Source: Achromobacter seleniivolatilans
GTDB lineage: Bacteria > Pseudomonadota > Gammaproteobacteria > Burkholderiales > Burkholderiaceae_B
Direction: 5' to 3'
Assembly (NCBI RefSeq): GCF_030864005.1
Contig: NZ_CP132976.1
Coordinates: 3,410,001-3,474,000, forward strand
DNA: 64,000 bases
In this document: positions 18,205 through 27,054 of the stretch, one piece after another
How the letters are laid out: each line of letters opens with the position of its first letter
How positions within the stretch are numbered: position 1 is the stretch's first letter
Position numbers and translations under genes: made by a program
The notes under the pieces: generated by a model
Told to the model about the DNA's origin: nothing
Seen by the model: only the letters and a program-made list of their open reading frames with translations
The model's database searches: none

Positions 18205-18555
18205 TCAGACGGCAGCCGTCACGATGATCTCGACCTTGAAGTCCGGGTTGGCCAGGCGGGCTTCAACCGTGGCGCGCGGAGGCGAATTGCCGTCAGCGAC
18301 CCAGGCGTCCCATGCCTTGTTCATGCCATCGAATTCCTTGATGTTGGCCACATAGATCTGGGCCATCAGGATCTTGGTCTTGTCGGTGCCGGCTTCAGCC
18401 AACAGACGATCGATCGTCGCGAGCACTTGCTCGGTCTGGCCGGTGATGTCCAGCTTGGCATCGTCCGGCACTTGGCCTGCCAGGTACGCAACGCCGTTGT
18501 ACACGGCCATGTCCGACAGGCGCTTGGCGACGTGGAAGCGCTTGATGCTGCTCAT
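18205..18555 (-). CDS. ridA: RidA family protein (enamine/imine deaminase)
   Basis: A 116-residue YjgF/YER057c/UK114 protein. RidA hydrolyses reactive 2-aminoacrylate and related enamines released by PLP enzymes, protecting other PLP enzymes. Typical motifs are VAYLAGQVPDDAKLDITGQTEQVL, MAQIYVANIKEFDGMNKAWDAWV and the C-terminal PPRATVEARLANPDFKVEI with the Arg that contacts substrate carboxylate. The ATG at 18553-18555 has GGGGAAA upstream, so a 13-residue N-terminal extension is rejected. RidA subgroups differ in activity and the exact substrate is not provable here. It lies 73 bp downstream of pncB on the same strand. Confidence 0.88.
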   Translation of the reverse strand: MSSIKRFHVAKRLSDMAVYNGVAYLAGQVPDDAKLDITGQTEQVLATIDRLLAEAGTDKTKILMAQIYVANIKEFDGMNKAWDAWVADGNSPPRATVEARLANPDFKVEIIVTAAV

Positions 18556-18628
18556 GAATATTTCCCCTAGAGTCGAGTTGGTTGGGTGGATCAATACGAA
18601 AGAACCAGCAATTTACCCCGAGCCAGCG

Positions 18629-19804
18629 TCAGGCGGGAGGCAGCTGGAATACCTGGCGCAGATACGCCAGGTAGGCAGGATCGTCGCACATGGTCTTTTC
18701 TGGCGCATCCGATACCTTGGCCACCGGCTGTCCGTTGCAGCGAACCATCTTCATGACGATTTGCAGCGGCTCATGACCCAGGTCGTTGGTCAGGTTGGTG
18801 CCGATGCCGAAGGACACCTTGCAGCGGCCAGAGAACTGGCGCGCGAGTTCGATAGCGCGCGGAAAAGTCAGCGAATCCGAGAACACCAGCGTCTTGGCGC
18901 GCGGGTCCACGCGATTCTTCCGATAGTGCTCCAGCACGCGCTCGCCCCAGATAAAGGGGTCGCCAGAATCGTGGCGCGCGCCGTCAAAGAGTTTGCAGAA
19001 ATACATGTCGAAGTCACGCAGGAAAGCGTCCATGCCATAGACGTCCGACAAAGCGATGCCCAGATCGCCCCGGTATTCCTTGGCCCAGACTTCCAGTGCG
19101 AATACCTGCGAGTCACGCAAGCGCGGACCCAGAGCCTGGCAGGCCTGCAAATATTCGTGGCCCATCGTGCCCAGGGGCAGCACTTCATGCTGCTTGGCCA
19201 ACAGCACATTGCTGGTGCCAGCGAAATGCTTGCCCATCTGCGCCTTCATGGTCGACACGACTTCTTGGTGCCAAATCTTGGAAAAGCGGCGGCGTGTGCC
19301 GTATTCGGCCACGCGGAAATCGGCCAGCGCGGGATCATCCAGCACCAGGTGCATCTTGGATTGCAGGCGTTGGCGGCCTTCTTCCCAGTCGGGATTCTTG
19401 CGCGTATTGCGGAAATAGACCTCGTTGACGATGGCCAACACCGGGATCTCGAACAGAATCGTGTGCAGCCAGGGGCCTTTGACCTCGATCGAGATTTCAC
19501 CTGGGGCGTCGCCTTCGGTGATGTGGATGCAACGCTCGGGCATGTGGAACAGGCCCAGAAAATCCACGAAGTCGCTCTTGATGAATCGCAAGCTACCCAG
19601 ATAATCCAGCTCTTCCTGCGTGAAGCGCAGCTGGCAAAGCTGATGCACTTCTTCGCGGATTTCGTCCAGATAGGGACGCAGATCGGCCCCGGCGGTACGG
19701 CATTTGTAACGGTACTCGACCTGAGCAGCCGGGAATTGATGCAGCACCACCTGCATCATGCTGAATTTATACAGATCGGTGTCGAGCAGCGAGGTGATTA
19801 TCAT
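18629..19804 (-). CDS. pncB: Nicotinate phosphoribosyltransferase
   Basis: A 391-residue enzyme of NAD salvage that makes nicotinate mononucleotide from nicotinate and PRPP with ATP hydrolysis. The N-terminus [25 protein letters not shown] is the classical PncB start. Later motifs include [36 protein letters not shown] (the His autophosphorylated in PncB lies in this region) and the phosphoribosyl-binding GARHDSGDP. Length matches E. coli PncB (400). The ATG at 19802-19804 has no clear ribosome-binding site, but the upstream in-frame extension does not resemble the family. It is divergent from fdxA over 156 bp. Confidence 0.95.
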   Translation of the reverse strand: MIITSLLDTDLYKFSMMQVVLHQFPAAQVEYRYKCRTAGADLRPYLDEIREEVHQLCQLRFTQEELDYLGSLRFIKSDFVDFLGLFHMPERCIHITEGDAPGEISIEVKGPWLHTILFEIPVLAIVNEVYFRNTRKNPDWEEGRQRLQSKMHLVLDDPALADFRVAEYGTRRRFSKIWHQEVVSTMKAQMGKHFAGTSNVLLAKQHEVLPLGTMGHEYLQACQALGPRLRDSQVFALEVWAKEYRGDLGIALSDVYGMDAFLRDFDMYFCKLFDGARHDSGDPFIWGERVLEHYRKNRVDPRAKTLVFSDSLTFPRAIELARQFSGRCKVSFGIGTNLTNDLGHEPLQIVMKMVRCNGQPVAKVSDAPEKTMCDDPAYLAYLRQVFQLPPA

Positions 19805-19960
19805 GGTTGCGCGTTGGGTTTCGCGACACCATAGCATGAAGAACACCGGGTTCAGGGCCATGGGCCACGATGTCAATACGGGTATTACCGGCACATCTGC
19901 GCCGCATTGGGTAAAATCCGCCCAACAAGACACAAAAGCCGCCGATCCCGGAGTTCCTGA

Positions 19961-20284
19961 ATGACCCACGTTGTCACCGAAAACTGTATTAAGTGCAAGT
20001 ACACCGATTGCGTAGACGTATGTCCGGTGGACTGTTTTCGTGAGGGTCCGAACTTCCTCGTGATCGATCCTGACGAGTGCATCGACTGCGCGGTTTGCAT
20101 CCCGGAATGCCCGGCCAATGCCATCTACGCCGAAGAAGACGTGCCGCAGGATCAAATGAATTTCATCGCGTTGAACGCCGAGCTCTCACCCGAGTTCGCC
20201 AGCATCAGCCGCGCCAAGAAGCCCCTGCCGGACGCCGACGACTGGAACGGCAAGCAGGACAAGCTGCAATACCTGGAAAAATAA
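19961..20284 (+). CDS. fdxA: 7-iron ferredoxin FdxA
   Basis: A 107-residue electron carrier with one [3Fe-4S] and one [4Fe-4S] cluster. The N-terminal cysteines are in [20 protein letters not shown] and the second set in [14 protein letters not shown]. The C-terminal tail (about 50 residues, ending LQYLEK) is typical of the Azotobacter FdI/FdxA type. GGAG precedes the ATG. A ferredoxin reductase gene follows 50 bp later, after a short GCCGCC/GGCGGC hairpin (20298-20314), so FdxA is a likely redox partner of that reductase. Confidence 0.95.
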   Translation: MTHVVTENCIKCKYTDCVDVCPVDCFREGPNFLVIDPDECIDCAVCIPECPANAIYAEEDVPQDQMNFIALNAELSPEFASISRAKKPLPDADDWNGKQDKLQYLEK

Positions 20285-20334
20285 TCCGCGAGCGCTGGCC
20301 GCCGCTAGGGCGGCTGGCATCGTGCGATGCCCCG

Positions 20335-21135
20335 ATGACCGACGATTCCAAATACACGCGCCAGACCGTAACCCATGTTCACACGTGGGTTCCCGATAAG
20401 CTGTTCTCTCTGCGCGTGACGCGCGACGACGCGTATACGTTTCTGCCGGGTCAGTTTGCCCGCGTCGGTTTGCCCGGCGCCGATGATCCCGACGGTCCGC
20501 CCACGATCTGGCGCGCCTATTCCATGGTCTCTGCTCCGCAGGAATCGTGGCTGGAGTTCTACTCCATCGTGGTGCCCGAAGGGCTGTTCAGCCCGCGCAT
20601 GGCCCAACTGCGCCCGGGCGACTCGCTGTATGTCGAAAAAACTCCCTACGGTTTCCTGACGCTGGAGCGCTTTGCGCCCGGCGGCGACCTGTGGCTGCTG
20701 GCATCCGGCACCGGCATTTCTGCCTACCTTTCCATCTTGCGCGATCCCGCTACTTGGCGCGCCTACCGCCGCATCATTCTGGTGCATGGCGTACGCACCG
20801 CCGAAGAGCTGGCCTATCGCCAAGAGATCCAATCCTGGGGCGCGCAGCCCGAATTGGCAGAGCTTTTTGCTGCGGACCCGCAAAAGCTTGTTTACCTGCC
20901 GATTGCTACCCGCGAAGCCCTGCCCGGCATGCCGCAAGAGCGCCTGACCACACTGATCGCCGATGGCCGGCTAGAGCAGTTGGCTGGGCAGCCGCTGAAC
21001 CCCGAGCAGGCCAAGATCATGCTTTGCGGCAACCCCGACATGCTGGCGGACGCCCGCAAGCTACTGGGTGAACGCGGCTTTAGACCGGGCCGCCGCGGCA
21101 TCCCGGGTAACCTGGCAGTCGAAAACTACTGGTGA
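20335..21135 (+). CDS. fpr: Ferredoxin--NADP+ reductase
   Basis: A 266-residue FAD enzyme that exchanges electrons between NADPH and ferredoxin or flavodoxin. The FAD-binding motif is RAYSMVSAP near 62-70, preceded by the beta-barrel FLPGQFARVGLPG. The NADP-binding half carries LWLLASGTGISAYLSILRD, RIILVHGVRTAEELAY and the substrate-discriminating MLCGNPDMLADARKLL. It ends VENYW, a C-terminal aromatic residue as in bacterial class I FPRs, where it stacks on the flavin. The true start is ATG 20335; the longer open frame from 20077 overlaps fdxA and is spurious. Confidence 0.93.
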   Translation: MTDDSKYTRQTVTHVHTWVPDKLFSLRVTRDDAYTFLPGQFARVGLPGADDPDGPPTIWRAYSMVSAPQESWLEFYSIVVPEGLFSPRMAQLRPGDSLYVEKTPYGFLTLERFAPGGDLWLLASGTGISAYLSILRDPATWRAYRRIILVHGVRTAEELAYRQEIQSWGAQPELAELFAADPQKLVYLPIATREALPGMPQERLTTLIADGRLEQLAGQPLNPEQAKIMLCGNPDMLADARKLLGERGFRPGRRGIPGNLAVENYW

Positions 21136-21347
21136 TCCGGCACGTCACGGCTTAGTGCATAAATCGTCCCTTTGGTAACTTTTCAAGGGTAAAAAACGCC
21201 CTAAACTGGTGCCAAAGGACAGGGCCGGTCTCTTTTTAGCAACACAATCCTGGCCTTTGCATCTGTTTCTTTAGGCTAGTTGGGTATATCCATAGTCCTC
21301 GGCGCAATAATCGGGGCACACGCACGACCCCAGAAGGACTTCCCCAA

Positions 21348-22574
21348 ATGCTGTACCAATTGCACGAAATGCAGCGCGCCTTCCTGACTCCGTTCGCTGC
21401 ATTCACGGATGCCGGTTCCCAGCTGTTCTCCAGCCCCTATAGTCCCCTCGCATACACCCCGATTTCCCGCCAGATGGCCGCCGGGTACGAGCTGATGACT
21501 CGCATCGGCAAGGAATACCAGAAGCCGGCCTGGAATCTGCCCGCTACCAAAATCAACGGTAAGTCCGTCCGGGTCACCGAAGCAGTCTCGCTGGATAAGC
21601 CCTTCTGCCGGCTGGTGCATTTTCACCGCGACGTCCGCCACACCAACGCCGCCGATCCCAAGGTCTTGCTGGTTGCGCCGCTGTCCGGCCACCACGCCAC
21701 CCTGCTGCGCGATACCGTGCGCGCCCTGCTGCCCTCCCATGATGTCTACGTGACGGACTGGGTGGACGCCCGCATGGTGCCGCTGTCGGCAGGTCCGTTC
21801 CATTTGAACGACTACGTGCGCTACGTGCAGGACTTTATCCGCCATCTGGGTCCGGACGTACACGTCATTTCCGTCTGCCAGCCCACCGTTCCGGTGTTGG
21901 CGGCCGTGTCGTTGATGGCGACGGCCAACGATCCCTGCCAGCCGCGCAGCATGGTCATGATGGGTGGCCCTATCGATCCCCGCCAGTCGCCGACCCAGGT
22001 GAACCGCCTGGCCACGACCAAGCCGTATTCGTGGTTTGAAAGCCAGGTCATTCACCCGGTGCCGCCGCGCTACCCGGCCGCGGGCCGCAAGGTCTACCCG
22101 GGTTTCCTGCAGCACGCGGGCTTCATGGCAATGAATCCCGACCGCCACATGAAGTCGCATTACGAGTTCTATCTGGACCTGCTCCGCGGAGACGACAGCG
22201 ACGCCGAAATGCACCGCCGCTTCTACGACGAGTACAACGCCGTACTGGACATGCCGGCCGAGTTCTATCTGGATACGATCCGCATGGTGTTCCAGGAATT
22301 TGCGCTGCCCAACGGCACCTGGGAAGTGGACGGCCAGCTCGTGCGTCCGGCCGATATCAAGAAGGTCGCGCTGTTCACCGTTGAAGGCGAGCTGGACGAT
22401 ATCTCCGGCCAAGGCCAAACCCGCGCGGCCATCAAGCTGTGCAAGAACATCCCGGCTGAACGCAAGGCGCACTACACCGCGCCCGACTGCGGCCACTATG
22501 GGATTTTCTCGGGCCGCCGCTGGCGCGAAATGATCTGTCCTAAAATTGCCGAATTCATCCGGCAATCGGCTTGA
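21348..22574 (+). CDS. phaZ: Intracellular polyhydroxyalkanoate (PHB) depolymerase
   Basis: A 408-residue alpha/beta hydrolase that degrades native polyhydroxybutyrate granules inside the cell to oligomers or 3-hydroxybutyrate. The nucleophile is a cysteine, C177 in VISVCQPTVPVLAAV, as in Ralstonia PhaZ1, replacing the usual lipase Ser. Asp and His partners fit GELDDISGQ (about 350-358) and CGHYGIFSGRRWR (about 382-394). No signal peptide is present. The presence of phaZ implies PHB storage in this organism, although no synthase lies in the window. The 212-bp upstream region may hold the promoter; I could not place it confidently. Confidence 0.92.
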   Translation: MLYQLHEMQRAFLTPFAAFTDAGSQLFSSPYSPLAYTPISRQMAAGYELMTRIGKEYQKPAWNLPATKINGKSVRVTEAVSLDKPFCRLVHFHRDVRHTNAADPKVLLVAPLSGHHATLLRDTVRALLPSHDVYVTDWVDARMVPLSAGPFHLNDYVRYVQDFIRHLGPDVHVISVCQPTVPVLAAVSLMATANDPCQPRSMVMMGGPIDPRQSPTQVNRLATTKPYSWFESQVIHPVPPRYPAAGRKVYPGFLQHAGFMAMNPDRHMKSHYEFYLDLLRGDDSDAEMHRRFYDEYNAVLDMPAEFYLDTIRMVFQEFALPNGTWEVDGQLVRPADIKKVALFTVEGELDDISGQGQTRAAIKLCKNIPAERKAHYTAPDCGHYGIFSGRRWREMICPKIAEFIRQSA

Positions 22575-22650
22575 TGGCGGCATAGCGCTGCCAGACAGGT
22601 GACGCGGGGTCTCACACCCGCGCCACCTCAAGCCTGATCCGTATTCCACG

Positions 22651-22672
22651 GGGCCCCAGTGGCCCTTTTTTC
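22651..22672 (+). terminator. Terminator of phaZ
   Basis: GGGCC, CCAGT loop, GGCCC and six T. The stem is short but GC-only, and it falls between phaZ and rnfB. Confidence 0.7.
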
Positions 22673-22686
22673 TTTATTGGCCTTAC

Positions 22687-23328
22687 ATGTCCTGTCGCAC
22701 CCTTGCCGACCGCATAGACGCCTTGCTGCCTCAAACGCAATGCACCAAGTGCGGTTACGACGGTTGCCGGCCCTACGCCGATGCCATCGCCAACGGCGCC
22801 GCTCCGATCAATCGCTGCCCGCCGGGCGGCGACGAAGGCATCGCCGCCCTGTCGGCCTTGCTGGATACGCCTATCCTGCCGCTGGACCTGGAACGTGGCG
22901 AACCCGGCCCGTTGCTCATCGCCCGCATCGACGAATCGCATTGCATCGGCTGTACGTTGTGCATCCAGGCCTGTCCGGTGGATGCCATCGTAGGCGCCAA
23001 CAAACACATGCACACCGTATTGGCAGACTGGTGCACGGGCTGCGATCTGTGCGTGGCGCCCTGCCCGGTCGATTGCATCCAGATGGTGCCAGCAGGACGC
23101 GCCTGGGGCCCCCAGGACGCGGCCATCAGCCGTCAGCGCCATCGTAGCCACCTTGCCCGCGCAGAACGCCTGGCGGCCGACAACGCACGGCTGATGGCTC
23201 CCGAAGCGCCTGATGCTCCCGCCGCGCCGCCTGCGGCCGAAGATACCCAAAACGCCGACCGCAAGCGGTCCGCCATCGAATCCGCGCTGGCCCGCGCCCG
23301 GGCCCGCCGCAACCCTACGCAGTCATGA
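22687..23328 (+). CDS. rnfB: RnfB/RsxB-like iron-sulfur protein, soluble form
   Basis: A 213-residue protein with the three cluster-binding parts of RnfB: an N-terminal [12 protein letters not shown] set and two [4Fe-4S] ferredoxin motifs ([14 protein letters not shown] and [14 protein letters not shown]). It begins directly [14 protein letters not shown] and lacks the N-terminal membrane helix that anchors RnfB in the six-subunit Rnf complex. No rnfA, C, D, G or E is nearby. The C-terminal 60 residues are charged and Ala-rich. It overlaps nth by ATGA. In E. coli, nth is also last in the rsx operon, so this looks like a reduced remnant or specialised form. A role as electron donor or Fe-S carrier for Nth is speculation. 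Confidence 0.88.
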   Translation: MSCRTLADRIDALLPQTQCTKCGYDGCRPYADAIANGAAPINRCPPGGDEGIAALSALLDTPILPLDLERGEPGPLLIARIDESHCIGCTLCIQACPVDAIVGANKHMHTVLADWCTGCDLCVAPCPVDCIQMVPAGRAWGPQDAAISRQRHRSHLARAERLAADNARLMAPEAPDAPAAPPAAEDTQNADRKRSAIESALARARARRNPTQS

Positions 23329-23960
23329 ACGCCGCCAAACGCCGAGAGATCTTCGCCCGCTTGCAAGCGGCCAACCCGCACCCGACCACCGAACTGGAAT
23401 ACGACAGCCCGTTTCAGTTGCTGATCGCCGTATTGCTGTCGGCGCAAGCTACCGACAAATCCGTCAACATCGCCACCCGGAAGTTTTTCCCCCAATACGG
23501 CACGCCTCAAGCCCTGCTGGCCTTGGGGGAAGAAGGATTGACTGAATACATCAAGACGATCGGTCTGTTCCGCACCAAGGCGAAAAACACGATTGCCACG
23601 TGCAATATCCTGATCGAACACCATGGCGGCGAAGTGCCGCAAACCCGAGAGGCGCTGGAATCGCTGCCCGGCGTGGGCCGCAAGACAGCCAACGTCGTGC
23701 TCAACACGGCGTTCGGGCAGCCGACGATGGCGGTGGACACGCACATCTTCCGCGTATCCAACCGCACCGGCATCGCACCGGGCAAGAACGTGCTGGAAGT
23801 CGAGGACAAGCTGGTGAAGTTTGTGCCCCGCGAATACATGCAAGATGCGCATCACTGGCTGATTTTGCTCGGCCGGTATATCTGTGTGGCGCGCAAACCC
23901 AAATGTCCGCAATGCGGCATTTCGGACCTCTGCGAATTCAAGCCAAAAACGGCAGCGTGA
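23325..23960 (+). CDS. nth: Endonuclease III (DNA glycosylase/AP lyase)
   Basis: A 211-residue base-excision repair enzyme that removes oxidised pyrimidines and cleaves the AP site. The helix-hairpin-helix is [14 protein letters not shown] with catalytic K120. The catalytic Asp is D138 in AVDTHIFRV. The C-terminal [4Fe-4S] ligands are C187, C194, C197 and C203, spaced exactly C-x6-C-x2-C-x5-C. The length is the same as E. coli Nth. The start overlaps the rnfB stop (ATGA), so it is translated from the rnfB message. Confidence 0.97.
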   Translation: MNAAKRREIFARLQAANPHPTTELEYDSPFQLLIAVLLSAQATDKSVNIATRKFFPQYGTPQALLALGEEGLTEYIKTIGLFRTKAKNTIATCNILIEHHGGEVPQTREALESLPGVGRKTANVVLNTAFGQPTMAVDTHIFRVSNRTGIAPGKNVLEVEDKLVKFVPREYMQDAHHWLILLGRYICVARKPKCPQCGISDLCEFKPKTAA

Positions 23961-24080
23961 TGCCTATATTTTGATCGTTGCGTTCTAGCTGCGATCTCAT
24001 GACAGCTTGATAACAATCAAAGCGCATTTGCTGCAATGCATCGGTTGATGGAAAGGGTTTCTACCCCTTGCAGGGCGCGC

Positions 24081-24100
24081 ATTGTCGGCATGCCGACAAT
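24081..24100. promoter_or_regulatory. Perfect 20-bp palindrome, candidate repressor operator
   Basis: ATTGTCGGCATGCCGACAAT is identical to its reverse complement. TTGTC...GACAA half-sites are common in operators of GntR/FadR-type regulators. It ends 5 bp before a possible -35 element and 181 bp before the livG start, so it could control the five-gene transporter operon. The regulator is not in the window. Confidence 0.6.
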
Positions 24101-24182
24101 TCAGCTTGCCGCACTGCAAAACCTATGTAAAACCCTCATGGAATTTTAATAAAGAGGTCCGCATACTCGCCGGCAACTCATA

Positions 24183-24211
24183 AGAAAACTACGAGTAATT
24201 GATAGTTTTCT
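24183..24211 (+). repeat. 9-bp inverted repeat (stem-loop) in the liv operon leader
   Basis: AGAAAACTA and TAGTTTTCT are separated by 11 nt, about 70 bp upstream of the livG ATG. It could form a leader hairpin or be a second protein-binding site. Confidence 0.5.
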
Positions 24212-24281
24212 CAACCCTGCGGGGGCTTGGCGCAATGATGCCGAGTGGAGACCATATAAATACAACGCTGGTGCAGCGGAC

Positions 24282-25055
24282 ATGGATGACACAATCCTGG
24301 AGACAAAAGGCCTCACCAAGGAGTTCCGCGGATTCGTCGCGGTCAATGGGGTCGATTTGCGTATTAAGCGAGGCGAGATTCATGCCTTGATCGGGCCTAA
24401 TGGCGCGGGCAAGACCACATGTTTTAACTTGCTGACCAAGTTTTTATCTCCCACGTCGGGAACCATCAAGTTCAACGGAATCGACATCACCCGCGATCGC
24501 CCTGCGCAAATCGCGCGGCGAGGCGTGATCCGTTCATTCCAGATTTCGGCGGTGTTTCCCCACCTGACCGTGCTGGAGAACGTGCGGATCGGCTTGCAGC
24601 GCAAGACGGGGCTGTCGTTTCACTTCTGGCAAAGCGACAAGCGCCTGGCGACGTTAAACGAGCCCGCGCGTGCCTTGCTGGAGCAAGTGGATCTGGGCGC
24701 ATTTGCGAACGAAACCACCGTGAACCTGCCGTATGGCCGCAAACGCGCGCTGGAAATCGCCACCACGCTGGCGATGGAACCCGAGCTGATGCTGCTGGAC
24801 GAACCCACGCAGGGCATGGGCCATGAAGACGTAGACCGCGTGACGCAGCTGATCAAGCGCGTCAGTGCAGGCCGCACGATTCTGATGGTGGAACACAACA
24901 TGAACGTTGTGTCTTCCATCGCCAACACCATCACCGTGCTGGCGCGCGGCTCGGTGCTGGCTGAAGGAACATACGCTGAAGTGTCGCGTCATCCGGCCGT
25001 GATGCAAGCCTACATGGGCACCACCGACGGCGAACTTCAAGGAGCGCATGCATGA
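24282..25055 (+). CDS. livG: Liv-type ABC transporter ATP-binding protein LivG-like
   Basis: A 257-residue nucleotide-binding subunit of a hydrophobic amino acid/amide (HAAT) importer. Walker A is GPNGAGKTT (about 38-46), the signature loop is the family-specific LPYGRKRALEIA, Walker B is LMLLDEPTQGMG, and the switch His is in MVEHNMNVV. The Walker B extension differs from the usual DEPAAGL, which suggests a subfamily for a substrate other than Leu/Ile/Val. It is the first gene of a five-gene operon and overlaps livF by ATGA. Confidence 0.9.
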   Translation: MDDTILETKGLTKEFRGFVAVNGVDLRIKRGEIHALIGPNGAGKTTCFNLLTKFLSPTSGTIKFNGIDITRDRPAQIARRGVIRSFQISAVFPHLTVLENVRIGLQRKTGLSFHFWQSDKRLATLNEPARALLEQVDLGAFANETTVNLPYGRKRALEIATTLAMEPELMLLDEPTQGMGHEDVDRVTQLIKRVSAGRTILMVEHNMNVVSSIANTITVLARGSVLAEGTYAEVSRHPAVMQAYMGTTDGELQGAHA

Positions 25056-25762
25056 GCACCCCGGCACTGGAAATTTCAGGCCTGCAAGCCTGGTACGGGG
25101 AATCGCATATCCTGCACGGCGTGGATATGCGCGTGGGTCAAGGCGAAGTTGTCACGCTGCTGGGCCGTAATGGCGCCGGGCGCACAACCACCTTGCGCGC
25201 CATTCTGGGTTTGACCGGTTCGCGCAAGGGTTCGGTACGTATCCACGGCACCGAAGCCATTGATCTGCCCACCTACAAGATCGCCCATCTGGGCGTGGGT
25301 TATTGCCCCGAAGAACGCGGCATCTTCGCCAGCCTGTCTTGCGAAGAGAATCTGCTGCTGCCCCCCGTTGTGGGCTCGCTAGGCGGCGGTATGTCGCTGG
25401 CCGAAATCTACGACATGTTCCCCAACCTGCAAGAGCGCCGGAACTCGCCCGGCACGCGATTGTCTGGCGGCGAACAACAGATGCTGGCCGTGGCGCGCAT
25501 TCTGCGCACCGGCGCCAATCTGCTGCTGCTTGATGAAATCTCCGAAGGCTTGGCCCCTGTCATCGTGCAAGCGCTTGCCCGCATGATCACAACGCTGAAG
25601 CAGCGTGGTTACACCATCGTCATGGTGGAACAGAACTTCCGCTTTGCCGCGCCTCTCGCCGACCGCTTCTATGTCATGGAGCACGGCCAGATCGTCGAGC
25701 ATTTCGAAGCCGCAGAACTTTCAGAAAAACAGGACACGCTCAACGAATTGCTGGGCGTCTAA
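25052..25762 (+). CDS. livF: Liv-type ABC transporter ATP-binding protein LivF-like, atypical Walker A
   Basis: A 236-residue second ATPase subunit. Walker A reads GRNGAGRTT (38-46), with Arg at position 44 where nearly all ABC ATPases have Lys. The codon is cgc, so this is not a K/R ambiguity of one base. The rest is intact: signature LSGGEQQMLAVARIL, Walker B LLLLDEISEGLAP and switch region MVEQNFRFA. Walker B also shows DEISEGL in place of DEPSLGL. The protein is probably expressed, since it is coupled to livG and followed by the binding protein. The site may be weak or non-hydrolytic, with LivG doing most ATP turnover. Confidence 0.9.
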   Translation: MSTPALEISGLQAWYGESHILHGVDMRVGQGEVVTLLGRNGAGRTTTLRAILGLTGSRKGSVRIHGTEAIDLPTYKIAHLGVGYCPEERGIFASLSCEENLLLPPVVGSLGGGMSLAEIYDMFPNLQERRNSPGTRLSGGEQQMLAVARILRTGANLLLLDEISEGLAPVIVQALARMITTLKQRGYTIVMVEQNFRFAAPLADRFYVMEHGQIVEHFEAAELSEKQDTLNELLGV

Positions 25763-25823
25763 AACAACCTGTCATCCGCCGGAACCCCGGCAACACTACA
25801 CCGTAGGGAAGAGGAGTCATCCC

Positions 25824-27038
25824 ATGAAGCTGCACACCATCACTGCTGCACTGGCCATGGCGGGCCTGGGATTTGCGGGGGCAACCGCCCACGCGCAAGG
25901 TATCTCCGACGATGTCATCCGCATCGGCTTCATTACCGACATGTCGGGTGTGTATTCCGACATCGACGGCAAGGCTGGTCTGGACGCCATCCGCATGGCG
26001 ATCGAAGACGCGGGCGGTTCGATCAACGGCAAGAAGATCGAAGTCGTCTCGGCCGATCACCAGAACAAGGCGGACGTCGCATCTGCCCGCGCGCGCGAAT
26101 GGTTCGACCAGCAGAAGGTCGATGTCATCGTTGCGGGCACCAATTCGGCCACCAGCCTGGCCATGGCGGCCGTAGCCGCTGAAAAGAAAAAGCCGTTCAT
26201 CGCCGTCGGCGCAGGCGCATCCGACCTGACCAACGCGCAATGTTCGCCCTACACCGTGCACTATGCCTACGACACCGTAGCGCTGGCGCGCGGCACGGGT
26301 TCGGCCGTGGTGAAAGATGGCGGTAAAAGCTGGTTCTTCCTGACCGCCGACTACGCCTTCGGCCACGCGCTGGAACGCGACACCGTGGCCGTGGTGAAAG
26401 CCGCTGGCGGCGAGATCAAGGGCCAGGTGCGCGCACCGCTGGGCGCATCGGACTTCTCTTCCTTCCTGCTGCAAGCGCAAGCATCCAAGGCGCAGATCCT
26501 GGGCATGGCTAATGCGGGTGGCGACACCATCAACACGATCAAGGCCGCCAACGAATTCGGCGTGACCAAGACGATGAAGATGGCAGGCCTGCTGGTCTTC
26601 ATCAACGACGTGCACTCGCTCGGCCTGCAAGCCACGCAAGGCATGTATTTGACGGACGGCTGGTACTGGGATCAATCCGACGCGTCACGCGCCTGGGCCA
26701 AGAAGTTTGAAGCCAAGGTCGGCCGCAAGCCGTCCATGCTGCAAGCCGGCGACTATTCGTCGACGATGTTCTACCTGAACGCCGTCAAGGCAACGGGCAC
26801 GGACGACGCCGACACCGTCATGAAGTGGATGAAGTCGAACAAGATCAACGACTTCTTCACGCAAGGCGGTTATGTGCGCGAAGACGGCCGCATGGTTCAC
26901 GACATGTACCTGATGCAAGTCAAGACCCCGGCCGAATCCAAGGCTCCGTGGGACTACTACAAGGTCGTGGCAACGCTGCCCGGCGACGAGGTCTACACCA
27001 AGTTGTCCGAGTCCACCTGCAAACTGGTTAAGAAGTAA
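25824..27038 (+). CDS. Periplasmic substrate-binding protein of the first liv-type ABC transporter
   Basis: A 404-residue type I periplasmic binding protein (LivJ/LivK, Peripla_BP_6 family). A Sec signal peptide occupies residues 1-24 (MKLHTITAALAMAGLGFAG, cleavage AHA-QGI). The mature part begins with VIRIGFITDMSGVYSDIDGKAGLDAIRMAIED, a standard lobe-1 start. The sequence resembles binding proteins for amides, aromatic acids or short-chain acids as much as those for Leu/Ile/Val. The ligand is not provable. GAGGAG lies upstream of the ATG. The longer open frame from 25605 is inside livF and is rejected. Confidence 0.88.
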   Translation: MKLHTITAALAMAGLGFAGATAHAQGISDDVIRIGFITDMSGVYSDIDGKAGLDAIRMAIEDAGGSINGKKIEVVSADHQNKADVASARAREWFDQQKVDVIVAGTNSATSLAMAAVAAEKKKPFIAVGAGASDLTNAQCSPYTVHYAYDTVALARGTGSAVVKDGGKSWFFLTADYAFGHALERDTVAVVKAAGGEIKGQVRAPLGASDFSSFLLQAQASKAQILGMANAGGDTINTIKAANEFGVTKTMKMAGLLVFINDVHSLGLQATQGMYLTDGWYWDQSDASRAWAKKFEAKVGRKPSMLQAGDYSSTMFYLNAVKATGTDDADTVMKWMKSNKINDFFTQGGYVREDGRMVHDMYLMQVKTPAESKAPWDYYKVVATLPGDEVYTKLSESTCKLVKK

Positions 27039-27054
27039 TTCCAACCTGTGACCC

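Larger units (their letters stand above)
23961..24281 (+). promoter_or_regulatory. Non-coding region upstream of the first liv operon, with inverted repeats
   Basis: No gene is seen in these 321 bp. Three inverted repeats stand out: TTGAT-AACA-ATCAA at 24007-24020; a perfect palindrome at 24081-24100; and AGAAAACTA ... TAGTTTTCT at 24183-24191/24203-24211. A possible -35 TTGCCG (24106-24111) and -10 TAAAAC (24128-24133), 16 bp apart, follow the palindrome closely. The promoter assignment is weak; the repeats are directly visible. Confidence 0.55.

Noticed and set aside
18374..19834. 486-codon open frame antisense to pncB and ridA
   Set aside because: Both minus-strand genes have diagnostic motifs; this frame has none.
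20077..20334. Longer start for the ferredoxin reductase, reading through fdxA
   Set aside because: The added residues are Arg/Gly/His-rich shadow of fdxA; ATG 20335 gives the family N-terminus.
25605..25823. Longer start for the first liv binding protein
   Set aside because: It lies in livF and would remove the signal peptide from the N-terminus; GAGGAG precedes ATG 25824.
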